Below are positions 26,547 through 34,660 of a stretch of DNA of 64,000 nucleotides, in pieces. Below the pieces are notes generated by a model. That model did no database searches, had not been told where the DNA came from, and saw only the letters and a program-made list of their open reading frames with translations. The number at the start of each line of letters is the position of its first letter. Position 1 is the first letter of the stretch. The stretch spans positions 7,378,001 to 7,442,000 of the forward strand of contig NZ_JAGSHX010000006.1 of NCBI RefSeq assembly GCF_018138715.1, given 5' to 3'. The position numbers were made by a program, and so were the translations under genes. This DNA comes from Streptomyces asiaticus (GTDB lineage Bacteria > Actinomycetota > Actinomycetes > Streptomycetales > Streptomycetaceae).

Positions 26547-27488
26547 TCAGACGGCCGGGCACTTCTCATGCCACCTTGATGACAACCTTGCCCGAGGTGT
26601 GACCGTTCTCGACGGTGCGAGGGCGGCCGGGGCGTCGGAGAGCGGATGGACCGCGGTGATTACGGGTGCGAGGAGTCCGTCGAGGGCCAGCCGGGCCGAC
26701 CGCTCCAGGTTCTCGCGGTCGACGCGACGCTCGACGAAACGCCCACCGAGATCGGGCACAGACATATCACCCACAGCGATGACGTTGCGGGGATCCTGGG
26801 CCAGCGGAGCGACCGTCCGCAGCGAGGTGCCTCCGGCCAGGTCGACGATCCCGTCGAAGCCGTCCGGAACCAGCTCGCGTGCCGCGGCGGCGACGTCCTC
26901 GGCGGTGTAGTCGATGAACCGCACCCCGATGGCCTCGGCGTGCTCGCGTTTGGCGGTACTCCCGGTGCCGATCACACGCAGCTCGCGCTCGATAGCCAGC
27001 CGGGCGACGGCGAGGCCCACCCCGCCCCCGACTCCGTTGACCAGGACCGTGGCACCGGCCGGGAGGCCGAGCTGGTCGAGCACGTCCACCGCGGTCGTCC
27101 CGGCCACTGGCAGCGTTGCCGCCACGGTCGCGGACAGACCCTCCGGGATGCGCGCGGTGTTCGGCGCGGACAGCACCGTCGTCTCGGCGTAGGTGCCGCC
27201 ACCGGTGAGTGCGAAGCCGAAGACCGCGTCACCCACCTCAAGCCCGTTGACGTCCTCGCCCCGGGCGAGAACGGTTCCGGCTGCCTCCATGCCCAGCACG
27301 CGGGGAAACGGACGCCCGCCGTCGAGCCCGTCGACCAGACCTGAGCGCAGAAGGTGGTCGAGGGGATTCACGCCGACGACGTCGACCTGGATCAGCACCT
27401 CACCGCGACCGGGGACGGGATCGGGACGATCGAAGAACTCCTGCACCTCGGGCCCGCCATACCTGCCGAAACCCCACGCCTGCCCCAT
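26547..27488 (-). CDS. NADPH:quinone reductase-like zinc-independent alcohol dehydrogenase (MDR family), frameshifted C terminus
   Basis: 313 aa. GroES-like N-terminal domain (GQAWGFGRYGGPEVQEFF, VDVVGVNPLDHLLRSG), then a Rossmann cofactor domain with TVLVNGVGGGVGLAVARLA (G-x-G-x-x-G/A, NADP-type). A catalytic-zinc Cys/His set is absent, as in quinone reductases. Near 26620 a one-base slip replaces the expected ending TVENGHTSGKVVIKVA, which is still readable in the next frame to 26566, with an unrelated tail. The core fold is intact. Probably regulated by the adjacent MerR protein, transcribed in the same direction from upstream. Confidence 0.85.
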   Translation of the reverse strand: MGQAWGFGRYGGPEVQEFFDRPDPVPGRGEVLIQVDVVGVNPLDHLLRSGLVDGLDGGRPFPRVLGMEAAGTVLARGEDVNGLEVGDAVFGFALTGGGTYAETTVLSAPNTARIPEGLSATVAATLPVAGTTAVDVLDQLGLPAGATVLVNGVGGGVGLAVARLAIERELRVIGTGSTAKREHAEAIGVRFIDYTAEDVAAAARELVPDGFDGIVDLAGGTSLRTVAPLAQDPRNVIAVGDMSVPDLGGRFVERRVDRENLERSARLALDGLLAPVITAVHPLSDAPAALAPSRTVTPRARLSSRWHEKCPAV

Positions 27489-27594
27489 CTTTTGCCGCCT
27501 CTCGTATGACCGACCCGGTGATTCCGGGCGCTGTCGCCATCCTCACCTCTGACATTGATGTGAGGGGCAACCGGCTGAGACGCAGATCACAGCA

Positions 27595-27990
27595 TCAGGC
27601 CGACTGCGCCACCGGTTCCGGGGCCGTGGACAGCTCCGCCCGGTGCCGGCTGTTGGCCCTGATCAGCACGTCGAGTGCATCCCGGGTCTCGATCAGGCGC
27701 GCGATGTCGGCGTCGATCCGGTCGCGCTCGCGCATCATCGCCATGAACGTCTCCTCGGCGACGCCCAGGTCACCCGGGACGTCCACACACGGCAGCACAG
27801 TCGCGATCACCCGGCTGGACATACCCGCGTCGAACAGCTGTCGAATGAGCGACACGCGCTGGACCGCAGCATCGGAATAGTGACGCTGCCCCGCGTCGGA
27901 GCGTGAGCTGGTCAGCAGGCCCTGCTCTTCGTAGTACCGCAGTGAGCGCGGACTCACGCCCGTGCGCTTGGACAACTCGCCTATCCGCAT
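27595..27990 (-). CDS. MerR-family transcriptional regulator
   Basis: 131 aa from the ATG at 27990; the longer open frame upstream is not needed. MRIGELSKRTGVSPRSLRYY, then EEQGLLTSSRSDAGQRHYSD, is the complete MerR winged helix. It is followed by the dimerisation helix with RERDRIDADIARLIETRDAL. No metal-binding Cys cluster, so an oxidative or small-molecule signal is more likely than metal. It lies 106 bases upstream of the oxidoreductase, which it likely controls. Both genes travel in the cassette. Confidence 0.92.
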   Translation of the reverse strand: MRIGELSKRTGVSPRSLRYYEEQGLLTSSRSDAGQRHYSDAAVQRVSLIRQLFDAGMSSRVIATVLPCVDVPGDLGVAEETFMAMMRERDRIDADIARLIETRDALDVLIRANSRHRAELSTAPEPVAQSA

Positions 27991-28715
27991 CCCTGAGAGC
28001 CTACGCCCGCGTGCTCCAGGTTCAGACCGCCGTCGAGTCATGGACGCTCGCGGACACCCCCACGGCCGCAGGGTTGTCGTCCCGGTCCCACGACTGAGCA
28101 CGTTCGTCTGTACACGCCTGAGCACTTTTCTCAGTACGCCGACACGGATACGGATACTGCCGCAGCCACTCCCGCTTCTTCTGGGGATTCCGGCTCTACC
28201 TGCTGACCACCGCCGAGGGCATGCCGGTGTCCTGGTGCCTGGCGAACCCGAAACTGGGCGAGCGGGAGGTGATGACCGCCCTGCTGGAACGCGACCATCA
28301 CCTCGTCCGCGCAGGGCAGGTGATCCTCGCCGACAAGGGCTTCGCCGGGCGGGAATTCGAGGCGCTCCTCACCGAGCGCCTGGGCGTCCACCTGGTGCGG
28401 CCCGATCGCAAGGACGAGCCGGTCCGGCACGGCCGCCTGGCCCGCGTGCGTCAGTGGATCGAGGCCGTCTTCGACACGCTCAAAGGCCAGCTCAGCCTGG
28501 AGCAACACGGCGGCCGCACCCCGGCAGGAGTCTTCGCCCGCACCGGACAAAGACTCCTCGCCCTCGCCGCTGGCATCTGGCACAACTGGACCACCGACGC
28601 CAAGATCAAACGATCCCTGATCGCCTACGACCACTGAAGAACATCGGACTCATTCATCTAGCCGGATAGCGCGAGCCGGTCCCGCCAGGAACGGCCGCGC
28701 CGTCACCTACTCGTA

Positions 28716-28740
28716 GATCATTTACGGGACAACCTTTATC
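28716..28740 (-). repeat. Right copy of the outer inverted repeat
   Basis: GATCATTTACGGGACAACCT plus TTATC, inverted relative to 22913-22937. It follows the last codons of the split IS5 transposase by 46 bases, the expected place for that element's right end. Confidence 0.65.
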
Positions 28741-29021
28741 TGCGGTGCAACGGATGCTTGCCGAGTTGAGCGTCAACCCGGTCTTGACGACCTGCCGCCG
28801 CATGAGCGCAGCCCAGCATAGGAAGATCCTGATCTTTCTCTGAGCTGCTCTCCCTTTTGGTCGACGCGCTCACTAATTCAACTAAAATGCCTGAATCGTC
28901 ATCCGGACTTTGAAGTTAGGCCCCGAGAAGGCTCGGCTGCACCTTGCAGTTGGAACGAGTAGGCGCGATAGACGTGGATCTGTTCGGTCGTGGCGAGAAC
29001 CGTACTTGAGGCGGTGTGTCT

Positions 29022-29627
29022 ATGCGGAGTGAAGGACCACGGAGGTCGTGCAGGCATCGGATCATTTGGACGGTCCTTGGCGCTTCCGTAATGGTTGTCG
29101 TAGCGGCGTGCAATTCAAATGGACCAAATGGCCGTGGAGGCGCCACTGGTACGGGTGCGGGTGATGCATCGAGTTCAAGGGCGCCGGTCTCGCCGTCCTC
29201 CCTGTCTGTGGTGGGGGCGGCGCGTCAGCAAGCAGTAGCAGCATACGTAGGCATGTGGCGGGACATGGCGGAGGCGGGAGAGACGTCGGACTGGCGATCC
29301 CCGAAGCTGTCGAGGTATGCCACCGGAGACGCACTGTCGACGATCTCGCGAGGTATGTACGCCGACCACATCAACGGATTCGTTTACAAGGGAAGGCCGA
29401 AAAACCACCCGAAGGTGACATCGGTGGATCCCTCGAGGGATCCGAATACGGTGCTGATCTCCGACTGCGGGGACTCTACGCACTGGCTGAAGTACCGGGT
29501 CGATAATGGCAAGCTCGCCGACAATGAGCCTGGCGGGCACCGGTCGATTACGGCCGAGGTCAAGCAGCAGTCGGATGATAGGTGGAAGGTGACGCGCTTT
29601 GCCGTTGAGGGGATCGGCTCGTGTTAA
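29022..29627 (+). CDS. Secreted lipoprotein, start of the Tad locus
   Basis: 201 aa from the ATG at 29022, with a GTG two codons earlier. A basic start and hydrophobic stretch (IIWTVLGASVMVVVAAC) end in the lipobox VAAC, with Cys lipidation predicted. A Ser/Gly-rich linker follows, then a globular domain (AYVGMWRDMAEAGETSDW, ..., KVTSVDPSRDPNTVLISDCG, DDRWKVTRFAVEG) resembling the small lipoproteins found beside actinobacterial pilus loci. Its stop overlaps the next start. Confidence 0.8.
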   Translation: MRSEGPRRSCRHRIIWTVLGASVMVVVAACNSNGPNGRGGATGTGAGDASSSRAPVSPSSLSVVGAARQQAVAAYVGMWRDMAEAGETSDWRSPKLSRYATGDALSTISRGMYADHINGFVYKGRPKNHPKVTSVDPSRDPNTVLISDCGDSTHWLKYRVDNGKLADNEPGGHRSITAEVKQQSDDRWKVTRFAVEGIGSC

Positions 29628-30667
29628 AGCGAGGAGCGGTCGTGGTGGGGCTGTCGCTGGCGGTAATGATGGCGGGCGCGGTCCCCGCTTGGTCGGATGA
29701 TTCGTGGGGTTCTGTGGACTGCACGCAGAACCCGCATCCTGGATGCGACTTGGGCGCGGGAAGGGGCCCGCAGAAGGAGAGCCCGGATCGTGGAGAAGGC
29801 AGCGAATCGCCTGAACGGGGAGGCGGAGGCGATAGCGGCGATAGCCGTCGCCGAGAGGAGCCGGAGAGCTCCAATCCGGACCTCAATCGGACTGATTGCT
29901 CCTATCGACGCAGTGACTACAAGCCGCCCTCGAACGCTCAAACCGTCACCTACCAGGGCCCTTTCGCTGACGATATCCCAATGGCTCAGCCAGCGGAGTT
30001 CCACGCCCAGGCCCAGCTCCCGGTGGTTGGGTCGGTTGCCGGACCGAAGCCCGGTGAAGACGGAGCCTGGTACGTGTACAAGTGCGATGCGGGCGGTACA
30101 CGGGATGCGCTCTACCGGCCTCCGGTGTGGATTCCCGACGCGCCACAGGATGACGGCGGCCCTCGGGTATCTCCGGCCGCGTTGGCGGAGCAGGCCCGCG
30201 GGCAGCTCCGGCTGCCCTCGCCGGAGATCAAAGCGAGCCCGGCGGAGCAGCAACTGGTGACCTTGCCGACGTGGCTGTGGCTGGAGCGCGGCGCGTGGCG
30301 GAGGGAATCGGCGACGGCGTCGGTACCGGGGGTGTCGGTGACCGCGGTGGCGCGGCCGACATCGGTGGTCTGGTCGATGGGCGATGGCGGTTCGAAAGTC
30401 TGCCATGGCCCTGGTACGCCCTACCGTCCCAGCGAGGCGTCCAAGCCGCGGCCGAATCCGAAGAGGCCGTCGCCAGACTGCGGTTACACCTACCGTTCGT
30501 CTTCGGCTGGGCAGCCTGATGACGCGTATCGGGTTTCAGCGACGGTGAACTGGTCGGTGACCTGGTCCGGAGCCGGGCAATCGGGCGCCTTCCCGGGGCT
30601 GACAACGACTTCGGCTGCTGCTTTCCGCGTTGCGGAAAGCCAGGCAGTCAACACCGACCACGAATGA
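29621..30667 (+). CDS. Secreted protein of the Tad locus
   Basis: 348 aa from a GTG at 29621 that overlaps the lipoprotein stop. A signal peptide (LKRGAVVVGLSLAVMMAGAV, cleavage near AWS) is followed by a Glu/Arg/Ser-rich low-complexity linker (residues ~45-85). The C-terminal domain is beta-rich with a few Cys (KCDAGG, KVCHGPG, CGYTYRSS), perhaps disulfide-bonded, and ends AVNTDHE. No enzyme motif. Similar secreted proteins accompany Streptomyces tad genes; role unknown. Confidence 0.75.
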   Translation: MLKRGAVVVGLSLAVMMAGAVPAWSDDSWGSVDCTQNPHPGCDLGAGRGPQKESPDRGEGSESPERGGGGDSGDSRRREEPESSNPDLNRTDCSYRRSDYKPPSNAQTVTYQGPFADDIPMAQPAEFHAQAQLPVVGSVAGPKPGEDGAWYVYKCDAGGTRDALYRPPVWIPDAPQDDGGPRVSPAALAEQARGQLRLPSPEIKASPAEQQLVTLPTWLWLERGAWRRESATASVPGVSVTAVARPTSVVWSMGDGGSKVCHGPGTPYRPSEASKPRPNPKRPSPDCGYTYRSSSAGQPDDAYRVSATVNWSVTWSGAGQSGAFPGLTTTSAAAFRVAESQAVNTDHE

Positions 30668-30785
30668 GCCTGCTCTTCCTCCTGCCGATGGAGGGAGGCC
30701 GACAACACCCACATCTGTTCTGTGATCACCGGGCTGCGGGGCCGGGCCCGGTGCCGATTAGGCCTGTGCCAGGAGGCGGTTGTTG

Positions 30786-31499
30786 ATGAGTACGCGAACG
30801 TATCTTCCTCCCCAAGTCCCGTTCCCAGAGGGGAACGACTCTGGACGGCGGCGCCCTGGGGCGAACGATGAACCGTCCCGGCTGGTCGGTGGTCGGTGGC
30901 GACGTCGGGTGTCGTATCTGCCGCTGGGAGCGCTTTTGGTACTGGGCTGTTCGGCGGGCGGCGTAGTGGTGGCCTTGAACCTGGGGCACCGGCAGGCGGT
31001 GCTGGCGTTGGCGCACCCGGTCACGGTGGGGCAGACGCTGATGGAGCGAGACCTGCGGGAAGTGAGCTTAGCTCGTGGCAGTGGGCTGGCAGCGATCTCC
31101 GCCGGGTCGACCGACCGGATCGTCGGGCGTCCGGCGGCTTACACCATGCCCAAGGGGACGTTGCTGACGGAGTCGGTGCTGGGCGAGCCGCAGATCCCAC
31201 CGCGGGGGAAGGCTGTGGTTGCCGTGGGATTGAAGGAGGGACGATTTCCTGCGGGGTTGGAGTGCGGGAGCCGGGTCGCCGTGGTGAAGGTGCCCGAGCC
31301 CGAGGGAGGCACTGCGGAGCCTGAGCTTCCGGACCCGTCGTCCCCCGTGTGGTACGCCACGGTGGTCGCGGTATGGGGCAAGGAGCGTGGGGAGACGGCG
31401 GTGGTGTCCTTGCAACTGGGCGAGGACGAGGCGCGCGAGGTGGCGGCTTTCCCCACCGACAGCATCAGCGTCCTGCTGGTGCGCAAGGAAGTGCTGTGA
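30786..31499 (+). CDS. cpaB: CpaB-like SAF-domain protein (Flp pilus assembly)
   Basis: 237 aa from the ATG at 30786, with AGGAGG 9 bases upstream. An N-terminal cytoplasmic tail and one membrane helix (YLPLGALLVLGCSAGGVVVA) lead to a SAF domain: HPVTVGQTLMERDLREVSLA, then GRPAAYTMPKGTLLTESVL, then a beta-rich RcpC-like part. CpaB/RcpC proteins form the periplasm-side channel component of the Tad system; in monoderms the role is in pilus assembly at the envelope. Its stop overlaps the cpaE-like start (GTGA-type). Confidence 0.85.
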   Translation: MSTRTYLPPQVPFPEGNDSGRRRPGANDEPSRLVGGRWRRRVSYLPLGALLVLGCSAGGVVVALNLGHRQAVLALAHPVTVGQTLMERDLREVSLARGSGLAAISAGSTDRIVGRPAAYTMPKGTLLTESVLGEPQIPPRGKAVVAVGLKEGRFPAGLECGSRVAVVKVPEPEGGTAEPELPDPSSPVWYATVVAVWGKERGETAVVSLQLGEDEAREVAAFPTDSISVLLVRKEVL

Positions 31500-32350
31500 C
31501 CCTCGTGGCCCTGTGCAGTCTGAAGGGTTCACCGGGGGTGACGACCACGTGCGTGGCGCTGGGGGCCCGATGGCCGACCGGGGAGCGGCCCGTGGTGGTG
31601 GAGTGCGATCCGGCCGGAGGCGATCTGCTGGCCCGATTCCGCCTCGAGCTGTCACCGGGGCTGGTGAGTCTGGCCGTCGCGGCCCGCCGCTCTGCGCACC
31701 CGGGCCTGGTGTGGCAGCACACCCAATGGCTCCCCGGCGGGCTCTCGGTGGTGGCTGGACCCGCGGGCGCCGCACAGGCACGAGCGGCGCTGGGGGAGAT
31801 CAGCGATGCCCAGGCGTCGGTACTGCGCCAGTCGGCCGACAGGCCCGACACCGCGGTGATCGCCGACTGCGGACGCCTTGACCCCGATTCCCCGGCCATG
31901 GCCCTCGTACAGGCGGCGGACGTGATGCTGCTCCTGGCTCGGGCGCATGACGACGCACTGGCCCATGTCGCGGTGAGACTGGAGGAGGCAACTTGCTGGT
32001 CGCGGCGGCCCTGTTTGGTGCTCGTCGGCGATGGCTGCTCGACGGCGGAGGTCTCCAGGGCGCTGGGGATCGAGGTCCTGGCTCGTATCCCGGAGGATGC
32101 GAAGGGCGCCGCGGCGTGCTGCGGGCTGCCTGGCCGGCGTGCAACGCCGACGCGTTCTGTTCTGGGGCAGGCGATCGTCGACATTGCCGCGCTGGTGTCC
32201 TCCCATGCCCGTTCCGAGCCGACCGTCTGGGGCGGACGTCGCCTGCCCCGGTTCGCGGCCATAGCGCGATTCAGCCCGTCCACGCGGCGGGTGAGAGCTC
32301 CGGTGCCTTCGCCCAAGGAGGTGCGCTCCGATGACGCAACCGGGCGGTGA
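31496..32350 (+). CDS. CpaE/ParA-like ATPase of the Tad locus
   Basis: 284 aa from a GTG at 31496 overlapping the previous stop. The N terminus has a deviant Walker A (LCSLKGSPGVTTTCVALGAR, K-G-S-P-G-V-T-T), followed by VVVECDPAGGDLLARF (A' Asp) and TAVIADCGRLDP (Walker B-like). This is the MinD/ParA/CpaE P-loop family, lacking the receiver-like domain of full CpaE. It likely positions the pilus machine at the membrane. Next to cpaF, with overlapping coding ends. Confidence 0.85.
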   Translation: MTLVALCSLKGSPGVTTTCVALGARWPTGERPVVVECDPAGGDLLARFRLELSPGLVSLAVAARRSAHPGLVWQHTQWLPGGLSVVAGPAGAAQARAALGEISDAQASVLRQSADRPDTAVIADCGRLDPDSPAMALVQAADVMLLLARAHDDALAHVAVRLEEATCWSRRPCLVLVGDGCSTAEVSRALGIEVLARIPEDAKGAAACCGLPGRRATPTRSVLGQAIVDIAALVSSHARSEPTVWGGRRLPRFAAIARFSPSTRRVRAPVPSPKEVRSDDATGR

Positions 32351-33785
32351 GCAGGCTGCCTGGCCTCCCCGAGCAGGGCACGGGCAGCAGGACCGGGGGA
32401 GAGAACGGCACCGGGAACCGGGGGTGAGACTGCCTGGGCCGGCCGATCTGGTCGGCGTCGGAGTGCCTGTGGATTCTCCTGTGGAAAAACTGCGGCGCAA
32501 GCTGCGCCGGGAGCTGGCTGCGCGCCTGTCCGAGCGCATCCGGGCTGACGAGGAAGCGGGCCGTCGGGAGGTTCCGGCGAGCGAGCGTCGCAGGCAGGCG
32601 GAGGCGATCCTGGCCGCGGCCGCCGAGGAGCACACGCGCATCCAACTGAGCCGCGGTGGCAGCGTCGTACCGCCGGAGACCGAACAGCAGATCCTGACGC
32701 AAGTACTGGATGAAGTCTTCGGCCTGGCCGGCCTGGAGCCGCTGCTGCGCAACCCGGAGATCGAGAACATCAACGTCACCGGGGACCGGGTCTTCGTCCG
32801 CTACGCCGACGGCCGCCGCGAGCAGCTGCCTGCCGTGACGGGGTCGGACACCGAGCTGATCGAGCTCATTCGCGATCTGGCCGCACGCTCCGGAGTGGAG
32901 GAACGGCGCTTCGACCGGGGGACGCCGGGGGTCAGTTTCCATCTGCCCGGCGGGGAGCGCGCCTTCGCCGTGATGGCGGTCACCGCTCGCCCGTCCCTGT
33001 CGATCCGACGACACCGCCTTGAGAAGATCACGCTCGCCGAGCTGCGTGAGCTGGGGACGGTCGACCAGGCCTTGTCATCGTTCCTCCGTGCCATGGTCCG
33101 CGCGCGGAAGAACGTGCTGATCACCGGCGGCACGGTAATGGGGAAGACCACCATGCTGCGCGCCCTGGCCAGCGAAATCCCTCCGTGGGAGCGGCTGATC
33201 ACGATCGAGGACACCTTTGAACTCGGACTGGACGCCGACAGCGAGCGGCATCCGGATGTGGTGGCGATGCAGGCGCGCGAGGCCAACGTCGAGGGCCAAG
33301 GAGCCGTCACCCAGGCGGAACTGGTGCGATGGGCGCTGCGGATGTCCCCGGACCGCGTCATCGTCGGCGAGGTCCGCGGACCTGAAGTCATCCCGATGTG
33401 CAACGCCATGAGCCAGGGAAACGACGGCTCCATGGGCACCCTCCACGCTTCCACCAGCCGCGGGGCCTTCACCAAACTGGCCGCCTACGCCGTCCAGGGC
33501 CCGGAGAAGCTCCCGCTGGAAGCCACGAACCTCCTCCTCGCCTCCGCCCTGCACTTCGTGGTCCACCTGAATACAGGACGAGGCGGAGGCCGGGTGGTCG
33601 CCTCGATCCGGGAGGTGGTCGACGCCGACGACAAGCAGGTGGTATCCAACGAAGTCTTCCGGCCCGGCCCGGACGGCCGAGCGGTGCCGGGAGCGCCGCT
33701 GCGCGCCGAGACGGAAGAAGACCTTGCCGCCGCCGGGTTCGACGCAGGGCTGCTCAAGCGCCCGGAATGGGTGTGGCGGTCATGA
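32331..33785 (+). CDS. cpaF: CpaF/TadA secretion ATPase
   Basis: 484 aa. A Pro/Gly-rich start leads to the N-terminal helical domain (EKLRRKLRRELAARLSERIR), then the VirB11-like ATPase: ENINVTGDRVFVRYADGR, Walker A NVLITGGTVMGKTTMLRALA, Asp box ITIEDTFELGL, Walker B DRVIVGEVRGPEV, and the His box GSMGTLHASTSRGAFTKLA. It powers Flp pilus extrusion, and as the only ATPase here may also retract. Walker A reads GGTVMGKT where GGTNSGKT-like forms are more usual. It overlaps both neighbours. Confidence 0.95.
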   Translation: MTQPGGEQAAWPPRAGHGQQDRGRERHREPGVRLPGPADLVGVGVPVDSPVEKLRRKLRRELAARLSERIRADEEAGRREVPASERRRQAEAILAAAAEEHTRIQLSRGGSVVPPETEQQILTQVLDEVFGLAGLEPLLRNPEIENINVTGDRVFVRYADGRREQLPAVTGSDTELIELIRDLAARSGVEERRFDRGTPGVSFHLPGGERAFAVMAVTARPSLSIRRHRLEKITLAELRELGTVDQALSSFLRAMVRARKNVLITGGTVMGKTTMLRALASEIPPWERLITIEDTFELGLDADSERHPDVVAMQAREANVEGQGAVTQAELVRWALRMSPDRVIVGEVRGPEVIPMCNAMSQGNDGSMGTLHASTSRGAFTKLAAYAVQGPEKLPLEATNLLLASALHFVVHLNTGRGGGRVVASIREVVDADDKQVVSNEVFRPGPDGRAVPGAPLRAETEEDLAAAGFDAGLLKRPEWVWRS

Positions 33786-34660
33786 ACGGCTACGCAGCCC
33801 TGCTCGGCCTGTGCGGACTCGGGGTGGCCACCGGCCTGGTCGTGCTGGTCAGTGCCTGGCACGGCAATCTTCCCACCGGTGCCCGAACGTGGCGCCGACG
33901 CCCGCGGCGCGCGGTGACGCGGTGGTGGGTGGTCGCGGCCTGCGTGGCCGGGGTGCTGGTCGGGAGTGTCACCGGCTGGGTGGTCGGGGCGCTGCTGGCG
34001 GCGATGGCCACCTGGAGCGTGCCGCGCATCCTGGAGGCGACCAGGGCCGATCAGCAGCAGACCGCCCGGATTGAGGGCATAGCCGGGTGGACCGAGATGC
34101 TCCGCGACACCCTCGCCGCCGCGGCCGGTCTGGAGCAGACCATCATGGCCACCGCACACACCGCGCCCAAGGCCATCCGACCCCACGTGCTGGGTCTGTC
34201 GGCCCGGCTGGCCGGTGGCGAACGCCTGACCGTGGGGCTGCGGCGGTTGCAGGCCGACCTGGACGATTCGACCGCCGATTTGGTGATCGCCGCCCTCATG
34301 CTGGCCTCAGAGCACCAGGCGCGTCAGCTCACGCCCCTGCTGGGCGAGCTGGCTGCCACTGCCCGCGCGCAGGTTCAGATGCGCCAGCGGGTCGACGCCA
34401 GCCGCACCCGGATGCGCACCACCGTCCGCGTGGTGATGGCCACCACTTTGGTCTTCGCCGGAGGACTGACCCTGCTCAACCCGGAATTCCTGAGCCCGTA
34501 CGACTCCGCCACCGGACAGCTGATCCTTCTGCTGATCGGGGTGATCTTCACCGTCGGGTTCGCCTGGCTGCGCCGGATGGCCCGGATCGAAGAGCCTGAA
34601 CGATTCCTCACACCAGAACCACTGGGCGACGCCGCCGAGTACCAGGGGGTGAGCCGGTGA
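33782..34660 (+). CDS. tadB: TadB-like type II secretion F-domain membrane protein
   Basis: 292 aa from the ATG at 33782 (4-base overlap with cpaF); the larger open frame upstream is the shadow of cpaF. Membrane helices near the N terminus (YAALLGLCGLGVATGLVVLV, WWVVAACVAGVLVGSVTGWV) and the C terminus (VVMATTLVFAGGLTLL, LILLLIGVIFTVGFAWL) flank a cytoplasmic T2SSF domain with GWTEMLRDTLAAAAGLEQTI and ARLAGGERLTVGLRRLQADL. This is the inner-membrane platform on which CpaF acts. Confidence 0.92.
   Translation: MNGYAALLGLCGLGVATGLVVLVSAWHGNLPTGARTWRRRPRRAVTRWWVVAACVAGVLVGSVTGWVVGALLAAMATWSVPRILEATRADQQQTARIEGIAGWTEMLRDTLAAAAGLEQTIMATAHTAPKAIRPHVLGLSARLAGGERLTVGLRRLQADLDDSTADLVIAALMLASEHQARQLTPLLGELAATARAQVQMRQRVDASRTRMRTTVRVVMATTLVFAGGLTLLNPEFLSPYDSATGQLILLLIGVIFTVGFAWLRRMARIEEPERFLTPEPLGDAAEYQGVSR

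Larger units (their letters stand above)
26455..28133 (-). mobile_element. Transposase-less cassette with long inverted repeats (passenger: oxidoreductase + MerR)
   Basis: Left end 26455-26491 and right end 28094-28133 are imperfect inverted repeats of 37 and 40 bases. Shared blocks are TGAG, TGCTCA, GTACAG and GAACGTGCTCAG. Within each end the unit GTGCTCA occurs twice, recalling the multiple terminal repeats of IS21-type elements. GTACGCC (7 bp) is duplicated at 26448-26454 and 28134-28140. Inside are only two genes and no transposase, so it resembles a mobile insertion cassette moved in trans. Confidence 0.82.
26044..28637 (+). pseudogene. IS982-family transposase split by a cassette
   Basis: The N-terminal half (26044-26454, GTG start) reads LDALLAALYVFIDDHV, then RRIGRPPKLTDAELLCLAVA, and LIDSTPLPCAASRETVKRSE with the first DDE Asp. 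The C-terminal half (28141-28637) reads TTAEGMPVSWCLANPKLGER, VILADKGFAGREFE with the second Asp, VRPDRKDEP, and RQWIEAVFDTLKGQLSLEQH with the catalytic Glu. Removing the cassette and one GTACGCC leaves the halves out of frame by one base: GGATAC is doubled and one base lost at 28141-28151. The gene would thus stay broken after precise excision. Confidence 0.88.
25982..28657 (+). mobile_element. IS982-type insertion sequence with an internal insertion
   Basis: Bounded by 18-bp perfect inverted repeats: ATGAATGAGTCCGATGTT at 25982-25999 and its complement at 28640-28657. Each is flanked by CTAG (25978-25981 and 28658-28661), a 4-bp target duplication. It landed four bases into the last sense codons of the IS5 transposase. 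The interior is an IS982-family transposase gene interrupted by a 1679-bp cassette. Without the cassette and its duplication the element would be about 990 bp, the normal IS982 size. Confidence 0.88.
23548..28669 (+). pseudogene. IS5-family transposase gene split by two insertions
   Basis: Three pieces of one DDE transposase: 23548-23919 (HTH part, SRYxxLS-type start to ADGTLAPTRDRTIAEQSK), 25591-25981 (NYRYSTAHQVVIDAD, TIADGGYQGTGLV, VRARVERTFARMKSWKI, HHAMLGIARLHNLAL) and 28662-28669 (last codons, Ala-Gly-stop). Removing bases 23920-25590 and 25982-28661 gives exactly 256 sense codons and a stop in one frame. The catalytic D, D, E blocks lie in ADGTL, TIADGG and RVERTF. It was therefore intact when hit. 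This CDS is the host for the IS110 and IS982 insertions. Confidence 0.9.

Noticed and set aside
29697..30260. 187-aa frame inside the secreted Tad protein
   Set aside because: Another-frame shadow of the signal-peptide-bearing gene at 29621.
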